A stretch of DNA of 64,000 nucleotides from an uncultured Blastocatellia bacterium (GTDB lineage Bacteria; Acidobacteriota; Blastocatellia; Pyrinomonadales; Pyrinomonadaceae), in assembly GCA_946480785.1 (NCBI GenBank), contig CAMLLD010000029.1, positions 1 through 64,000 on the forward strand. The letters are read 5' to 3'. The position numbers were made by a program, and so were the translations under genes. Positions 53,089-63,208 of this stretch are shown here, in pieces (the first letter of the stretch is position 1; each line of letters opens with the position of its first letter). The notes below the pieces were generated by a model, which ran no database searches, was not told the origin of the DNA, and saw nothing but the letters and a program-made list of their open reading frames with translations.

Positions 53089-54048
53089 CTATCTTCGTGT
53101 CGGGCTTTGGGCCGAGCTTTGTGGTGCGCTCTGCGTTTGGCTCGGCGCTGCGTCAGTTCCATCAGCGACAGTATTCTTGCCGGTTGTCAAACCAACGATT
53201 GCTCTTTTTCCCTGACTCAGATCGATGTAACTGATGAGTGGACCACGCGCGGTCTGTCGTTGCGCGTCGAGCACGGTCAACGCTTTCTTCAAACGCGCGC
53301 CTTGTTCCTGCGAGCCGAGGCGAATCTCGATCTGCGAATCGTCGCCGGCGAGTTGCACGCGCACGTCGCGCAGGTCCTGCAGGTTCACTTCGCTCACGCG
53401 CTCCGAGAGTCCCTGCCCGTCCCAGTCTCTTTGCAACTCGAGCAGCTTCGCGACGCGTTGCCGGTTCTCCGCTTGTCCGCCTTCGTCTTCATTCCAGCCA
53501 CGTAGAAAGAACGCGGGCATCTGATCGGTCGGCGCCATCTCGCCGAGGTAGACCGCATCGTCGTCGACCCAGATGAAACGTCCGGCTGTCGTGCGAACGA
53601 CCGCGCGCGGCTGGCGCTCGGTGATGCGGACGCGAATGCCGTCCGGCAAAACGCGCGTCACGATCGCGCTGCGCACCCACGGCAGCCGCTCGATATGCTT
53701 GCTGATCTCCTGAATGTCGGCGCGCCACACACCAGTTGCAGCAACATCGCGGCGCACGGTAGCTTGAATGTCGTCGACCGAAGCGCGCGACGCACCTTTC
53801 GTTTCGACCTTTTTGATTTGAAAGAAGCTCGCAGACGCGGCCGCGCGATAGACCACTACGACGAGCAGACAAACGATCGCGATCGCCGCGATGCGCAGCG
53901 CAGTCGGAACGTAACCAAGAAGGGATCGGAGTCGCGCCGCGATCGACTCTCCGGAAGCACGCTTAGCAGGCCGCTGGCCCGCACCTGAGCGTGACTTGCC
54001 GATGCCGGTGCGATTACCGACTTTTTGCGGAATGACTTGTTCTCTCAT
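53089..54048 (-). CDS. ftsQ: Cell division protein FtsQ
   Basis: FtsQ is the bitopic protein that links early and late divisome components. A basic cytoplasmic N-terminus (about 1-50) precedes one membrane helix (about 50-72, LRIAAIAIVCLLVVVVY). A POTRA domain (QIKKVETKGASRASVDDIQ) and the beta domain (WVRSAIVTRVLPDGIRVRITERQP) follow. A Ser/Gln-rich tail ends the 319-aa protein. The ATG at 54048 is preferred to 54108 because AGGAG lies 7 nt upstream. It begins 4 nt after murB. Confidence 0.93.
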   Translation of the reverse strand: MREQVIPQKVGNRTGIGKSRSGAGQRPAKRASGESIAARLRSLLGYVPTALRIAAIAIVCLLVVVVYRAAASASFFQIKKVETKGASRASVDDIQATVRRDVAATGVWRADIQEISKHIERLPWVRSAIVTRVLPDGIRVRITERQPRAVVRTTAGRFIWVDDDAVYLGEMAPTDQMPAFFLRGWNEDEGGQAENRQRVAKLLELQRDWDGQGLSERVSEVNLQDLRDVRVQLAGDDSQIEIRLGSQEQGARLKKALTVLDAQRQTARGPLISYIDLSQGKRAIVGLTTGKNTVADGTDAAPSQTQSAPQSSAQSPTRR

Positions 54049-54052
54049 CGAT

Positions 54053-55027
54053 TTACTCCTTTCCCTCAGACTCGGGATTGGGATTCGCGCGCCAAAGCTC
54101 GACCTCATACTCCAGCTCGATCCCCTGCTCGCGTTTCACGCGCTCGCGAATCTCCTCCGCGAGGGCGAGCGCGTCTTCCGCGCGCGCGTTCTCGCCTTCG
54201 GTCACGATGAAGTTCGCATGCACGGGCGACACGATCGCGCTGCCGCGCCGTTGTCCCTTCATCCCCATCTCGTCGATCATCTTGCCGGTGCCGATCGTGC
54301 TCGCCGGCGGATTCTTGAAGAAACAACCGGCGGAACGCGCGCCGTGCGGCTGCGTCGCGAGCCGGCGACTCTTCGCGTCGTCCATCCGCTTCTTGATCGC
54401 TTCCGGATCGTCTGGTTTGAGGCTCAATGTCGCGCCCAGCAACAACTCGCCTTCACGAAACGAAGTGTGACGATAGTTCCACTCGACACTGCTGCCGGCA
54501 ATCTCTACCACCTTGCCTTCGCGCGCGAGGCGCACCGTTTCCGTTACCGTGCCGATCTCGTGACCGTAAGCGCCGGCATTCATCCACAACGCGCCGCCGA
54601 CAGTGCCGGGAATCCCGCCGAGTCCTTCAATGCCGGACAAACCCGCGCGCGCAACGTCGATGCAGAGTCGCGGCAGCGAGTAACCCGCGCTCACCGACAC
54701 GAGCTCGCCCTCGATTCGCACTTCGCCTTTCATGTTGCTCAAGTTCAAAACCACGTAATGATGATCGCCGTCGTCGGCGAGCACGTTGCTGCCCGAGCCG
54801 AGCGGACGCCAGCCGATTCCCGCCTGGTCCAACTCGTAAACGATCGCCGCGGCTTCCGCCTCAGTTTCCGGCGCCACAACCCAATCGATCGCGCCGCCGA
54901 CACGCAAACTCGTCAGCTCTGCGAAACGTTTGCCACGTTCCGCGCGCACGCCGAGTCGCGCCGCGATCTTTTCGAGTGCGCGGTCGCGTTGTTCCCATCG
55001 ATCGTTCTGTGTATCCGTTAAATCCAC
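54053..55027 (-). CDS. murB: UDP-N-acetylenolpyruvoylglucosamine reductase MurB
   Basis: MurB reduces the enolpyruvyl group to lactyl, giving UDP-MurNAc. The FAD-binding N-domain has LTSLRVGGAIDWVVAPE, LGSGSNVLADD and GIEGLGGIPGTVGGALWMNAGAYG. The C-domain has the Ser/Cys region AGCFFKNPP and the catalytic glutamate region VHANFIVTEG. The 324 aa match MurB type I or II. It uses a GTG start 2 nt after murC. Confidence 0.96.
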   Translation of the reverse strand: MDLTDTQNDRWEQRDRALEKIAARLGVRAERGKRFAELTSLRVGGAIDWVVAPETEAEAAAIVYELDQAGIGWRPLGSGSNVLADDGDHHYVVLNLSNMKGEVRIEGELVSVSAGYSLPRLCIDVARAGLSGIEGLGGIPGTVGGALWMNAGAYGHEIGTVTETVRLAREGKVVEIAGSSVEWNYRHTSFREGELLLGATLSLKPDDPEAIKKRMDDAKSRRLATQPHGARSAGCFFKNPPASTIGTGKMIDEMGMKGQRRGSAIVSPVHANFIVTEGENARAEDALALAEEIRERVKREQGIELEYEVELWRANPNPESEGKE

Positions 55028-55029
55028 TC

Positions 55030-56430
55030 TTAAACCGACGTTGCGCTTGATTGCCCTCGCAACAATTGCAGCACCTGGTCGCTGATGCGATTCACCGTTC
55101 CCGCGCCCAGCGTCAAAACCAAATCGCCGGGTTGAATGCGATCGACCAACGCCGGCGCGGCGTTCTGCAGCGCGCCGACGTAATTCACGTCCTTGTGCCC
55201 GAAGCTCTTGATCGCCGCCGTCAACGCTTCCGCCGTCACGCCTTCGATCGGATCTTCGCTCGCCGCGTAAATGTCGGTGATGAAGAGCACGTCGGCGTTG
55301 TTGAAGGAACGCGCAAATTCCTGCATCAGATCGTGCGTGCGCGTGTAACGATGCGGCTGGAACAACACGACGATCCTGCGCCCGCCTGATCCGAGTTTCG
55401 CTGCGGCGAGCGTCGCGCGGATTTCAGTCGGGTGATGTCCGTAGTCGTCGACGACAAGAATGTCGTTGACTTCACCCTTCGTTTGAAAACGCCGGCCTGC
55501 GCCCGTAAAGCTGTGCAGTCCTTCGACGATCTTTTCAAACGACACTTCCAACTCGAATCCTACTGCGATCGCCGCGAGTGCGTTGTAGACGTTGTGATGG
55601 CCGGGCACGCGCAGGACCATCTCGCCGACCGGATCAGTGCCGCGCCACACGGTGAAGCTCGAGCCGAAGTTGTTGTCGTGACGAATGCCGTGCGCCGAAA
55701 CGTCCGCCTGCGCGCTGAAACCGTAAGTCATGCGACGGCGTTCGAGCAGTGGAATTATCGCCTGCACGTTGGGATCGTCTAGACACAACACCGACGAGCC
55801 GTAGAACGGCACCTTGTTGACGAAGTCGGCGAAGCACTTACGCACGTCGTCCATGTCGTGGTAGTAGTCCATGTGCTCGCGATCGATGTTGGTGACGACG
55901 GCGATCGTCGGCGTCAACATGAGAAACGAGCGATCGCTCTCATCTGCTTCGACGACCATGAGATCGCTCGTGCCCAGATGCGCGTTGGAACCGAACGCGC
56001 CGACGACACCGCCGACGATCGCGGTCGGATCGAGTCCGGCGTGGCCCAACACAGTCGCAACCATCGAAGTGGTCGTCGTTTTGCCGTGCGAACCTGCGAC
56101 TGCGACAGTGTGCGGTTTCAGACGCATCAATTCCGCGAGCATCTCCGCGCGCGGAATCACGGGAATTGAACGCTCGTTCGCCTGGATGATCTCGGGGTTG
56201 TCGTCGCGCACGGCGGTCGAGCGGACGACGACGTGCGGATGGCCCACGTTCTCGGCGGCGTGACCTTCGTAAATCTCAACGCCCATTTGCTGCAGGCGAT
56301 CGGTCACGCTCGATCGCTTCAGGTCGGAACCCGAGACGCGAAAGCCGAGATTGACCAGCACCTCGGCGATGCCGGACATACCGATGCCGCCGATGCCGAC
56401 AAAATGGATGTGTTGTATCCGCCTGAACAT
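55030..56430 (-). CDS. murC: UDP-N-acetylmuramate-L-alanine ligase MurC
   Basis: MurC adds the first L-alanine to UDP-MurNAc. The sequence has the N-terminal [21 protein letters not shown] motif and P-loop [11 protein letters not shown]. The EADESDRSF motif, the central-domain [10 protein letters not shown] and a C-domain with [11 protein letters not shown] follow. The 466-aa length is typical. It starts 13 nt after murG. Confidence 0.97.
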   Translation of the reverse strand: MFRRIQHIHFVGIGGIGMSGIAEVLVNLGFRVSGSDLKRSSVTDRLQQMGVEIYEGHAAENVGHPHVVVRSTAVRDDNPEIIQANERSIPVIPRAEMLAELMRLKPHTVAVAGSHGKTTTTSMVATVLGHAGLDPTAIVGGVVGAFGSNAHLGTSDLMVVEADESDRSFLMLTPTIAVVTNIDREHMDYYHDMDDVRKCFADFVNKVPFYGSSVLCLDDPNVQAIIPLLERRRMTYGFSAQADVSAHGIRHDNNFGSSFTVWRGTDPVGEMVLRVPGHHNVYNALAAIAVGFELEVSFEKIVEGLHSFTGAGRRFQTKGEVNDILVVDDYGHHPTEIRATLAAAKLGSGGRRIVVLFQPHRYTRTHDLMQEFARSFNNADVLFITDIYAASEDPIEGVTAEALTAAIKSFGHKDVNYVGALQNAAPALVDRIQPGDLVLTLGAGTVNRISDQVLQLLRGQSSATSV

Positions 56431-56443
56431 GATTACGTTTCTT

Positions 56444-57529
56444 CTATGATTTCTTCCTCACCAGCTCTAACAGCAGGTCTACCGCCGCTGCCGCGGAATC
56501 TCCTTTCGCCAACTTCCTACTCGCCTCTTCCATAAGATCGATCCGTGACGGTTCCTGGACCAACTCACCAATTTCCTTTGCCAACCGTTCACCACTCAAC
56601 TCCTGCTGCACGATCATTCGCGCTGCGCCCGCGGCCTGCAACGCCTCCGCATTCTTCCGCTGATGATCGTCAGCCGCGTACGGAAACGGGATCATGATCG
56701 ACGCCTTACCCGCGGCGATCAGCTCCGCCGTTGTCGTCGCGCCCGCGCGGCAAATTACGAGATCCGCTTGCGCGAAGTCGCTCATCATGTTGTCAATGTA
56801 GCTGCGCACTTCCGCCTGCTCACTCCAACCCGCTGCTGTATACGCCGCGTTCACCTTTTCAAAATCCGCCGCGCCCGTCTGATGCTTGATGCGCAGCGTC
56901 ACGGGCAGATCTTTGAAGCCGGGCAACGCCGCCACCATCGCTTCATTGATCGCATGCGCGCCTTGCGAACCGCCGAACACAAGCAACGACAACCGCCCCG
57001 GCTCGCGTCGCTTCGGCGGTATCTCAAAAAACTCGCGCCGCACCGGATTGCCGGTTACGACCGCCTTGCCGCGAAAGTACGGCAACGCCTGTTCGAACGA
57101 AACCGCCGCGCGATCGACGAAACGCGCGAGCACGCGGTTGGTCCACCCCGGTAACGCGTTTGACTCCATCACGAGCGTCGGGCGCCGCAACAGCGACGCC
57201 ATCAACACGACCGGTCCCGAGACATAACCGCCCGCGCCGACCACGACGTCCGGTCCAAACTCGCGAATCACGCGCCGCGCCGAAACAAAACTCTTCGGCA
57301 GGATCGCGAGGCCTTTCATCCGCGCCACCGCGCTGACGTTTTTCAAACCCGCACTGTCAATGAGCGACAACTCGAAGCCGGCTTGCGGCACGAGTCGACT
57401 TTCGAGACCGCGCGCCGTGCCGACAAAACGAACCGTGGCATCGGGATCGCGCCGCACAATTTCCTGCGCGACGGCAATGCCCGGATAAATATGTCCGCCA
57501 GTGCCGCCGGCCGCGATTAGCACTCGCAT
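56444..57529 (-). CDS. murG: MurG, UDP-GlcNAc transferase making lipid II
   Basis: MurG attaches GlcNAc to lipid I on the inner face of the membrane. The GT28 fold is seen in [16 protein letters not shown], the [14 protein letters not shown] motif and the donor-site [13 protein letters not shown]. The late [31 protein letters not shown] segment confirms it. The 361 aa match the family. It starts 8 nt after ftsW. Confidence 0.97.
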   Translation of the reverse strand: MRVLIAAGGTGGHIYPGIAVAQEIVRRDPDATVRFVGTARGLESRLVPQAGFELSLIDSAGLKNVSAVARMKGLAILPKSFVSARRVIREFGPDVVVGAGGYVSGPVVLMASLLRRPTLVMESNALPGWTNRVLARFVDRAAVSFEQALPYFRGKAVVTGNPVRREFFEIPPKRREPGRLSLLVFGGSQGAHAINEAMVAALPGFKDLPVTLRIKHQTGAADFEKVNAAYTAAGWSEQAEVRSYIDNMMSDFAQADLVICRAGATTTAELIAAGKASIMIPFPYAADDHQRKNAEALQAAGAARMIVQQELSGERLAKEIGELVQEPSRIDLMEEASRKLAKGDSAAAAVDLLLELVRKKS

Positions 57530-57537
57530 GTCAACGA

Positions 57538-58716
57538 TCAGACGCGACTCGCAGGCGCGACGTTCAGTTCCTTGCGTTCGCGTCGCGTCTTCGTCGCGGT
57601 TTCAAATAGGCCAACGTCAAGCGATCCGCTCGCGTGCTGCGAAACGTTCAATAAGATTCCAACAGCCGCGAGCGTCGGCACCAAAGACGATCCGCCGTAA
57701 GAAATAAACGGCAGCGGAATTCCTTTCGTCGGCACGAGCGAGAGCACGACGCTGATGTTGAAGAGCGCTTGCGCGACGATGCTCGTGACGATGCCGAGAC
57801 TCAGCAACATGCCGAAACGATCGGGCGCGAGCAGCGCGGTGCGTATGCCGCGCCACAGAAAAAGCGCAAACACCGCGACGACGGCGAGCGCGCCAACGAG
57901 TCCGAGTTCTTCACCGATCACGGCGAAGATGAAATCCGAATGCGCAAACGGCAGAAAGAACATTTTCTGCTTGCCTTGCGCGAAGCCGAGCCCGTTTGGA
58001 CCACCCGACCCGACCGCGATCAGCGACTGCACGACTTGAAAACCCGAGCCCTGTGGATCGGCCCACGGATCGAGGAACGTGATCATTCGTTTGAGTCGCC
58101 AGGGCACGAAGATCAGTAAGCCCGATACGACGATGAGCGCCGGCGCGGCGGCGAGCGCGAGATGCTTCAGGCGCGCGCCGGCCGTGTAGATCATTACAAC
58201 GAAGATCAGCACCAGCATCATTGCGGTGCCGAGGTCGGGTTCGATCACCACCAGTCCCGCAAGTAGCGCGGTGATCGCGCCGCAGGGAACAAACGTGCGC
58301 CAGAAATCGCCTTCTTCCCCCGCGCGTTTTTCGAGGAAGTAAGCGAGGAAGATGATCAGCGCGAGCTTCGAGACTTCCGACGGTTGTAGCGAAACGCCCG
58401 GCAGCTTGATCCAGCGATGCGCGCCGTTGCTGCTCGTGAATCCGAACACGGTGAAGAGCGCGAGGCCTGTCGTTAGCAGCAGTGCGTAGACGATGCGCTT
58501 GTTCTTCAGTTGTTGGTAGTTGAACTGCATCATCAACAACATCACGATGAAACCGATGAATACCCACACGCCCTGCTTCAGCACGTAGAAAAACTGGTTG
58601 CCGTTCTCCTTTTGGGCCAGCACGGCGGAGGCGCTGTAGACCATCACCACGCCGAACAGCGCGAGGCCGGTGGTGGCGGCAAAGAGCCATTTGTCTGGAG
58701 CTAGTTTCCGTGCCAT
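57538..58716 (-). CDS. ftsW: FtsW, SEDS-family septal peptidoglycan polymerase
   Basis: FtsW polymerises lipid II at the septum together with its PBP partner, here probably the FtsI homologue at the end of the window. The 392-aa protein has about 10 membrane segments and the SEDS motifs, including KLPGVSLQPSEVSKLALI, VVIEPDLGTAMM and IPLPFISYGGSSL near the C-terminus. It lies between murD and murG. Confidence 0.96.
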   Translation of the reverse strand: MARKLAPDKWLFAATTGLALFGVVMVYSASAVLAQKENGNQFFYVLKQGVWVFIGFIVMLLMMQFNYQQLKNKRIVYALLLTTGLALFTVFGFTSSNGAHRWIKLPGVSLQPSEVSKLALIIFLAYFLEKRAGEEGDFWRTFVPCGAITALLAGLVVIEPDLGTAMMLVLIFVVMIYTAGARLKHLALAAAPALIVVSGLLIFVPWRLKRMITFLDPWADPQGSGFQVVQSLIAVGSGGPNGLGFAQGKQKMFFLPFAHSDFIFAVIGEELGLVGALAVVAVFALFLWRGIRTALLAPDRFGMLLSLGIVTSIVAQALFNISVVLSLVPTKGIPLPFISYGGSSLVPTLAAVGILLNVSQHASGSLDVGLFETATKTRRERKELNVAPASRV

Positions 58717-58733
58717 CTAGTTCAGCGTGTCAT

Positions 58734-60107
58734 TCACCCTTCAGATCTCGCTTTCAGATCCGCAATGTCCCCTTTGAAAACTTTCCCGCGGTGCTCGAAA
58801 CTCTCGAACATATCGAAACTCGCGCACGCCGGCGCGAGTAAAACCAGATCGCCTTTCTCCGCAGCCGCGAATGACTTCGCGACCGCGTCTTTCATATCGT
58901 TCGCACGTTCGAACGGTGCTTGTTCGCCCAGCTCGTTCGCGATCGTCTCAGTGTCTTCGCCAATCAAGATCAGCTTGCGCACCTTGTCGCGAACGAGCGG
59001 CGCAAGCGGCGCGTACGGCGCTTTCTTCCCTTTGCCGCCGAGAATCAAAACCACCTGGCCCGCATCGTCCGCAAACGCTTCGAGCGCCTTCAACGTCGCA
59101 TCAACACTCGTCGCTTTCGAGTCGTTGTAAAACCTGATGCCTTTTATCTCGTCAACAAACTCGAGCCGGTGCTCGACCGGATTGAACTCCTTCACCGTCT
59201 CGCGCATCGACTCGATCGAAGCGCCCGCCGCGATTCCCGCAACGAACGCCGCCGCGACGTTCTCGACGTTGTGCAAGCCGCGCAACTTCATCTCGCTAAC
59301 ACGCAGTAGATCCTGTTCGCCTTCATCCCAACGAAACACGAGCTCGCCGTTCTGAAGAAAAACGCCGCGTTCGAGCTCCTGCCGCACGCTGAAGCGCATC
59401 ACCTTCGCGCGCAAACCGTTTTCCCAGGACGACACGGTGGGATCGTCCGCGTTGAGCACCGCCACGTCCTCTTCGGTCTGGTTCATGAAGATGCGGTGCT
59501 TCGCCGCCGCGTAGTCGTTGAACGTCTCGTAGCGATCCATGTGGTTTGGCGTCACGTTGAGCACGATCGCAATCGCCGGACGAAAGGTCTTGATCGTTTC
59601 CAATTGGAAACTCGACAACTCCGCGACGGTCCAACCGTCGTCGCGCGAGCTCTCGACCATCGAGATCAGCGGTTTGCCGATGTTGCCGCCGACCTGCACC
59701 GTCAGGCCGGCGTTGCGCAACAACTCGCCGATCAGCGAAGTCGTCGTCGTTTTGCCGTTGCTGCCCGTGATCGCGACGATGCGTCCTTTCAAATAACGGG
59801 CGGCGAGTTCGACCTCGCCGATGACTTCCGCACCCGCGCGTTCCGCATAACGAATCGGAATGATGTTCGCCGGAACGCCGGGACTAACCACCACCAGATC
59901 CACCTGGTCCAACAACCAACTCGGCGGCTCACCCGGCAACAAACCAACCTTCAATTCTTTCAACTCGAGCGCTTCCGCCGACCACTTTTCGAGCGGCTTC
60001 TGATCGTTGAGCGCGACGATCGCCCCTTGCTCCACCAAGAACCGCGCCGCCGCCACCCCGCTGCGCGCCGCCCCAATTATCAAAACCTTTTTGCCCGCTA
60101 CTTCCAT
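58734..60107 (-). CDS. murD: UDP-N-acetylmuramoyl-L-alanine-D-glutamate ligase MurD
   Basis: MurD adds D-glutamate to UDP-MurNAc-L-Ala. It begins with an N-terminal Rossmann-like motif (KVLIIGAARSGVAAARFLVEQGA). P-loop GSNGKTTTTSLIGELL, the ELSSFQLETI motif, and TPNHMDRY follow. The C-domain has FYNDSKATSVDATLKAL with LILGGKGK. The 457 aa match the family. It is separated from mraY by the hairpin array at 60108-60362. Confidence 0.97.
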   Translation of the reverse strand: MEVAGKKVLIIGAARSGVAAARFLVEQGAIVALNDQKPLEKWSAEALELKELKVGLLPGEPPSWLLDQVDLVVVSPGVPANIIPIRYAERAGAEVIGEVELAARYLKGRIVAITGSNGKTTTTSLIGELLRNAGLTVQVGGNIGKPLISMVESSRDDGWTVAELSSFQLETIKTFRPAIAIVLNVTPNHMDRYETFNDYAAAKHRIFMNQTEEDVAVLNADDPTVSSWENGLRAKVMRFSVRQELERGVFLQNGELVFRWDEGEQDLLRVSEMKLRGLHNVENVAAAFVAGIAAGASIESMRETVKEFNPVEHRLEFVDEIKGIRFYNDSKATSVDATLKALEAFADDAGQVVLILGGKGKKAPYAPLAPLVRDKVRKLILIGEDTETIANELGEQAPFERANDMKDAVAKSFAAAEKGDLVLLAPACASFDMFESFEHRGKVFKGDIADLKARSEG

Positions 60108-60112
60108 TCGCC

Positions 60113-60361
60113 AACGCTTTCAGCGTTTCACCCGTTTCGTTCAGTTACGCCGCCAAACGCCGAAGGCGTTCTCTAATGTCAGCCCAAGGTTGCTTCAACC
60201 TTGGGTTACGCGTGCCCCCTCTCGGATTCAACTCTGAAAGAGTTGGCCAACGCTTTCAGCGTTTACTTGCCCTGCGATCTATGACCCAGGGTTGCAGCAA
60301 CCCTGGGCTGGAATTAGCCGACGCTTTCAGCGTCTGTCAGAGCGGGCCGCCCTTTTCAGGG
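60113..60361. repeat. Array of short palindromes between murD and mraY
   Basis: At least seven hairpins fill this gap. AACGC-type stems lie at 60113-60127, 60156-60170 and 60249-60263, with the related GACGC...GCGTC at 60320-60334. CCCAAGGTTG-type stems lie at 60183-60205 and, as CCCAGGGTTG, at 60285-60307. AACTCT-type stems lie at 60230-60244. Most loops share a TTTCA or GAA-like core. The region reads as alternating dispersed palindromes, and no gene is present. Confidence 0.75.
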
Positions 60362-60362
60362 T

Positions 60363-61520
60363 TTAACGCAGCTTCAACGTCGACAGACTCAACAACGCAA
60401 AAAGTATCGCCAGGATCAAAAATCGAAAGACGATCTTCGACTCCTTCCAGTCCTGCATTTCGAAGTGGTGGTGCAGCGGCGTCATCTTGAATAAACGCCG
60501 CCCGACACCGGTCGTGCGCTTCGTCATCTTGAACACGCTCACCTGCAACATCACCGACACCGCTTCGATCACAAACACACCACCTACCATCAACAACATG
60601 AACTCCTGCTTCGTGAGCACGGCCACGGTGCCCATCGCGCCGCCAATCGCGAGACTGCCCACGTCGCCCATGAAAACCTGCGCGGGCGGCGCGTTGTACC
60701 AGAGAAACCCGAGGCTCGCGCCCGTCATGGCGCCGCAAAACACCGTCAACTCCGCTGCTTCGGGACGATGCGTCAGATCCAGGTAGCCGGCCCAACGCGC
60801 GTCGCTGCTGAGATAAGTGAAACCCGTCAACGCGCTCATCGCCACAAACGTCACGCTGATCGCAAGTCCATCGAGTCCGTCCGTCAAATTCACCGCGTTC
60901 GACGATCCCAAAAGCACGATCACAATCAACACCAGGTATAAATAAGGCCCGATGAAACTCGGACCATCCGGTTTCGCCGTCGCCTTAATAAAAGGAATGC
61001 TGAAGTTCCAGGAGTAATCGTTGCCGCCCCAAAACCTCGTCGCCAAATACAGCGTCGCCCAAACCAGCACCGCGATCAGCAACTGCGCCAGCAGCTTCTG
61101 TCGTCCCGTCAACCCGAGACTGCGCTGCTTCGCCATCTTCGAGTAGTCGTCGACAAAACCGACCAACGCAAACAGCAGCGTCGCGATCATCGCGGTCCAG
61201 ACGTAGACGCTCGACAACTTCGCCCACAACAGCGTCGAGATCAAAACCGAGCCGACGATCAGCACGCCACCCATCGTCGGCGTGCCGCGTTTGACCATGT
61301 GCGCCTGCGGACCTTCTTCGCGAATCTGCTGGCCCACGTTCCAACGTCGTAGCGCGTCGATCAACTTACCGCCGAAGATGAGCGAGATGAGCAGCGCCGT
61401 GATCGTCGCGTAGGCAGTGCGAAACGTGACGTACTGAAAAACGTTGAGACCCTTTACGAGATACCAATCCTTATCTTTGAAGTGGGCGTAAAGCAGCTCG
61501 TAAAGAAGGTAGTAGATCAT
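60363..61520 (-). CDS. mraY: Phospho-MurNAc-pentapeptide translocase MraY
   Basis: MraY transfers phospho-MurNAc-pentapeptide to undecaprenyl phosphate, making lipid I. The 385-aa protein has about 10 membrane segments. The catalytic aspartates lie in [11 protein letters not shown] and [10 protein letters not shown], and the [10 protein letters not shown] and [20 protein letters not shown] motifs follow. The ATG directly follows a copy of a dispersed repeat. The start is 15 nt after murF. Confidence 0.97.
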   Translation of the reverse strand: MIYYLLYELLYAHFKDKDWYLVKGLNVFQYVTFRTAYATITALLISLIFGGKLIDALRRWNVGQQIREEGPQAHMVKRGTPTMGGVLIVGSVLISTLLWAKLSSVYVWTAMIATLLFALVGFVDDYSKMAKQRSLGLTGRQKLLAQLLIAVLVWATLYLATRFWGGNDYSWNFSIPFIKATAKPDGPSFIGPYLYLVLIVIVLLGSSNAVNLTDGLDGLAISVTFVAMSALTGFTYLSSDARWAGYLDLTHRPEAAELTVFCGAMTGASLGFLWYNAPPAQVFMGDVGSLAIGGAMGTVAVLTKQEFMLLMVGGVFVIEAVSVMLQVSVFKMTKRTTGVGRRLFKMTPLHHHFEMQDWKESKIVFRFLILAILFALLSLSTLKLR

Positions 61521-61546
61521 CCGTGTAATCCGTGTTTATCTGTGGC
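61519..61546. repeat. ATCCGTG-type dispersed repeat at the murF-mraY junction
   Basis: ATCCGTGTAATCCGTG, then TTTATCTGTGGCT, matches the copies in valS (41488-41520) and at the xdhC end (34207-34239). On the minus strand it supplies the last murF codons (SHR and stop) and the leader just before the mraY ATG. Confidence 0.6.
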
Positions 61547-63017
61547 TGACGTCTTCTCCCGCCAACGGAAATCGTTCCTTCAACGCGTTGATTACTTTCT
61601 CTGTGGCAACGCCGCGCGATCCCTTCACCAAAACGAGATCGCCTTCCCTCACCTCCTTCACGATTTCATTCGCCGCCTCGTCAGACGAAGCGAAAAACCT
61701 CGTCTGCGACAGTCCCGCTTGCTCTGCTCCAGCGACTAGATCTTTCGCCAGGCCGCGCACTCCCCAAAGCAGATTCACGCCGGTCTCTGCTATGTCGCGT
61801 CCGGCCGCGCGGTGCAATGACGCTTCTTCCGGACCGAGTTCCAGCATCTCCCCGGCGATCACTAACAAACGTTTTCGACCTTCACGAGCCTCCGCCATCG
61901 TGCGAACCATGTTCAGCAACGAACGCGGGTTCGAGTTGTAAGAGTCGTCGATAACCGTAAAACCCGCTGCGAAATCGACGATCTCACCACGCATCTTCGG
62001 AGGCCGCGCCGAAGCGAGCGCCGCAGCGATCTGCTCCGCCGACAAACCAAACGAAGCACCAACCGTCGCCGCCGCGAGCGCGTTGCTCAAATTGTGTTGC
62101 CCGCTCATCGCGAGCTGCGCGCGCGCTTCACCGTTCGGCGTCAACAAACGAAACCCGATCTTTCCGAGCGAGCGCGTGTCGATCTCCGCTGCCGAAACGT
62201 CAGCGCGATTCACGATGCCAAACGTCAACGTCCTGCCCGCGTGCTTCTCGCGCATCTTCATCACGAGCGCATCATCGGCATTCAAAATCGCAGTACCATC
62301 CGGCTTCAATCCTTCGATCAATTCCGCCTTCGCGGCCGCGACGTTTTCGATCGTGCCGAGATATTCGAGATGAACCGGCGCGACCATCAACTCGACGCCG
62401 ACATCGGGCGGCGTGATGCGACACAAGCGCTGAATTTCATGAGTCGGCGACGACATGCCCATCTCCAACACCGCGAGATCGAATTGATCGGGCGAATTTC
62501 CCTCGCTCACCATTCGCAGCACCGACAACGGCAGACCGAGTCCGTTGTTGTAGTTGCGCTCACTCTTCAACACACGTCGCCCCGCAGACTTCAGCACGTG
62601 CGCCGTCAATTCTTTCGCCGTGGTTTTCCCGGCGCTGCCGGTGATGCCGACGACGGGTTTGTTCCACGCTTCGTAAACACGATGCGCGAGTTGCTGCAAC
62701 GCGGCGATCGCGTCTTCAACTAAAACAAGTCGATCACGCAGCGACTCCAGCTCGGGATCGCCGTGTACGCGATCGGCACGCGCGACCGCTGCGATTGCGC
62801 CACTCGCGAACGCATCAGCAATGAACCGATGCGCGTCAACGAATTCACCGTTGAAGCCGGCGCGGGTGTAGTCTTGCTGCGAGAGTGCAAAAAAGAGTTC
62901 GCCCGCGCCGACAGAGCGCGAGTCAATCGAAAAGCCGGTTATTCTTTTGTCAAACACCGCGGCGCCAGCACTCGTCGTATCAGCGCCCATCAAAGCTGCT
63001 GCCTCTCGAACGTTCAC
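61536..63017 (-). CDS. murF: UDP-MurNAc-tripeptide-D-alanyl-D-alanine ligase MurF
   Basis: MurF adds D-Ala-D-Ala to UDP-MurNAc-tripeptide. The 493-aa sequence has the N-domain DSRSVGAGELFFAL, P-loop GSAGKTTAKELTAHVL, NYNNGLGLPLSVL and the EMGMSS acidic motif. The C-domain has IDDSYNSNPRSLLNMVRTM and KGSRGVATEKVI. The GTG start (63017) overlaps the stop of the 64-aa ORF by 4 nt, with GAAGAGG about 10 nt upstream. The last codons come from a dispersed repeat. Confidence 0.96.
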   Translation of the reverse strand: MNVREAAALMGADTTSAGAAVFDKRITGFSIDSRSVGAGELFFALSQQDYTRAGFNGEFVDAHRFIADAFASGAIAAVARADRVHGDPELESLRDRLVLVEDAIAALQQLAHRVYEAWNKPVVGITGSAGKTTAKELTAHVLKSAGRRVLKSERNYNNGLGLPLSVLRMVSEGNSPDQFDLAVLEMGMSSPTHEIQRLCRITPPDVGVELMVAPVHLEYLGTIENVAAAKAELIEGLKPDGTAILNADDALVMKMREKHAGRTLTFGIVNRADVSAAEIDTRSLGKIGFRLLTPNGEARAQLAMSGQHNLSNALAAATVGASFGLSAEQIAAALASARPPKMRGEIVDFAAGFTVIDDSYNSNPRSLLNMVRTMAEAREGRKRLLVIAGEMLELGPEEASLHRAAGRDIAETGVNLLWGVRGLAKDLVAGAEQAGLSQTRFFASSDEAANEIVKEVREGDLVLVKGSRGVATEKVINALKERFPLAGEDVSHR

Positions 63018-63208
63018 GTGATTACGGCCTCTTCTCGCTCCTCTAGCTCGGCCGTTGCCGCAAGCGACACCGGTTCATCCAACTCGAATTTTGGGGGATG
63101 ATATTGCGCCCGGAGGGTTGAACGCTGGCTGCGTAGTCGTCGTCTGCAATCAGCGATGCCGTAGTTTACGTCATTTTCAAACGTTTCTTCATCTGCGATG
63201 AAGTTCAT
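63014..63208 (-). CDS. 64-aa protein of unknown function between ftsI and murF
   Basis: I do not recognise this protein. It is charged, with an acidic N-terminus (MNFIADEETFENDVNYG), a basic middle (RRRLRSQRSTLRAQ) and an acidic end (ELEEREEAV), and no signal or membrane segment. Its ATG overlaps the ftsI stop as ATGA (63205-63208), its TGA overlaps the murF GTG as GTGA (63014-63017), and GGGAG lies 6 nt before its start. Two exact overlaps plus a ribosome site make translation likely. It occupies the place where murE usually lies. Confidence 0.7.
   Translation of the reverse strand: MNFIADEETFENDVNYGIADCRRRLRSQRSTLRAQYHPPKFELDEPVSLAATAELEEREEAVIT

Noticed and set aside
60108..60362. CRISPR-like array
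   Set aside because: The repeats are different short palindromes with irregular spacing and no constant repeat-spacer unit; no cas genes are present.
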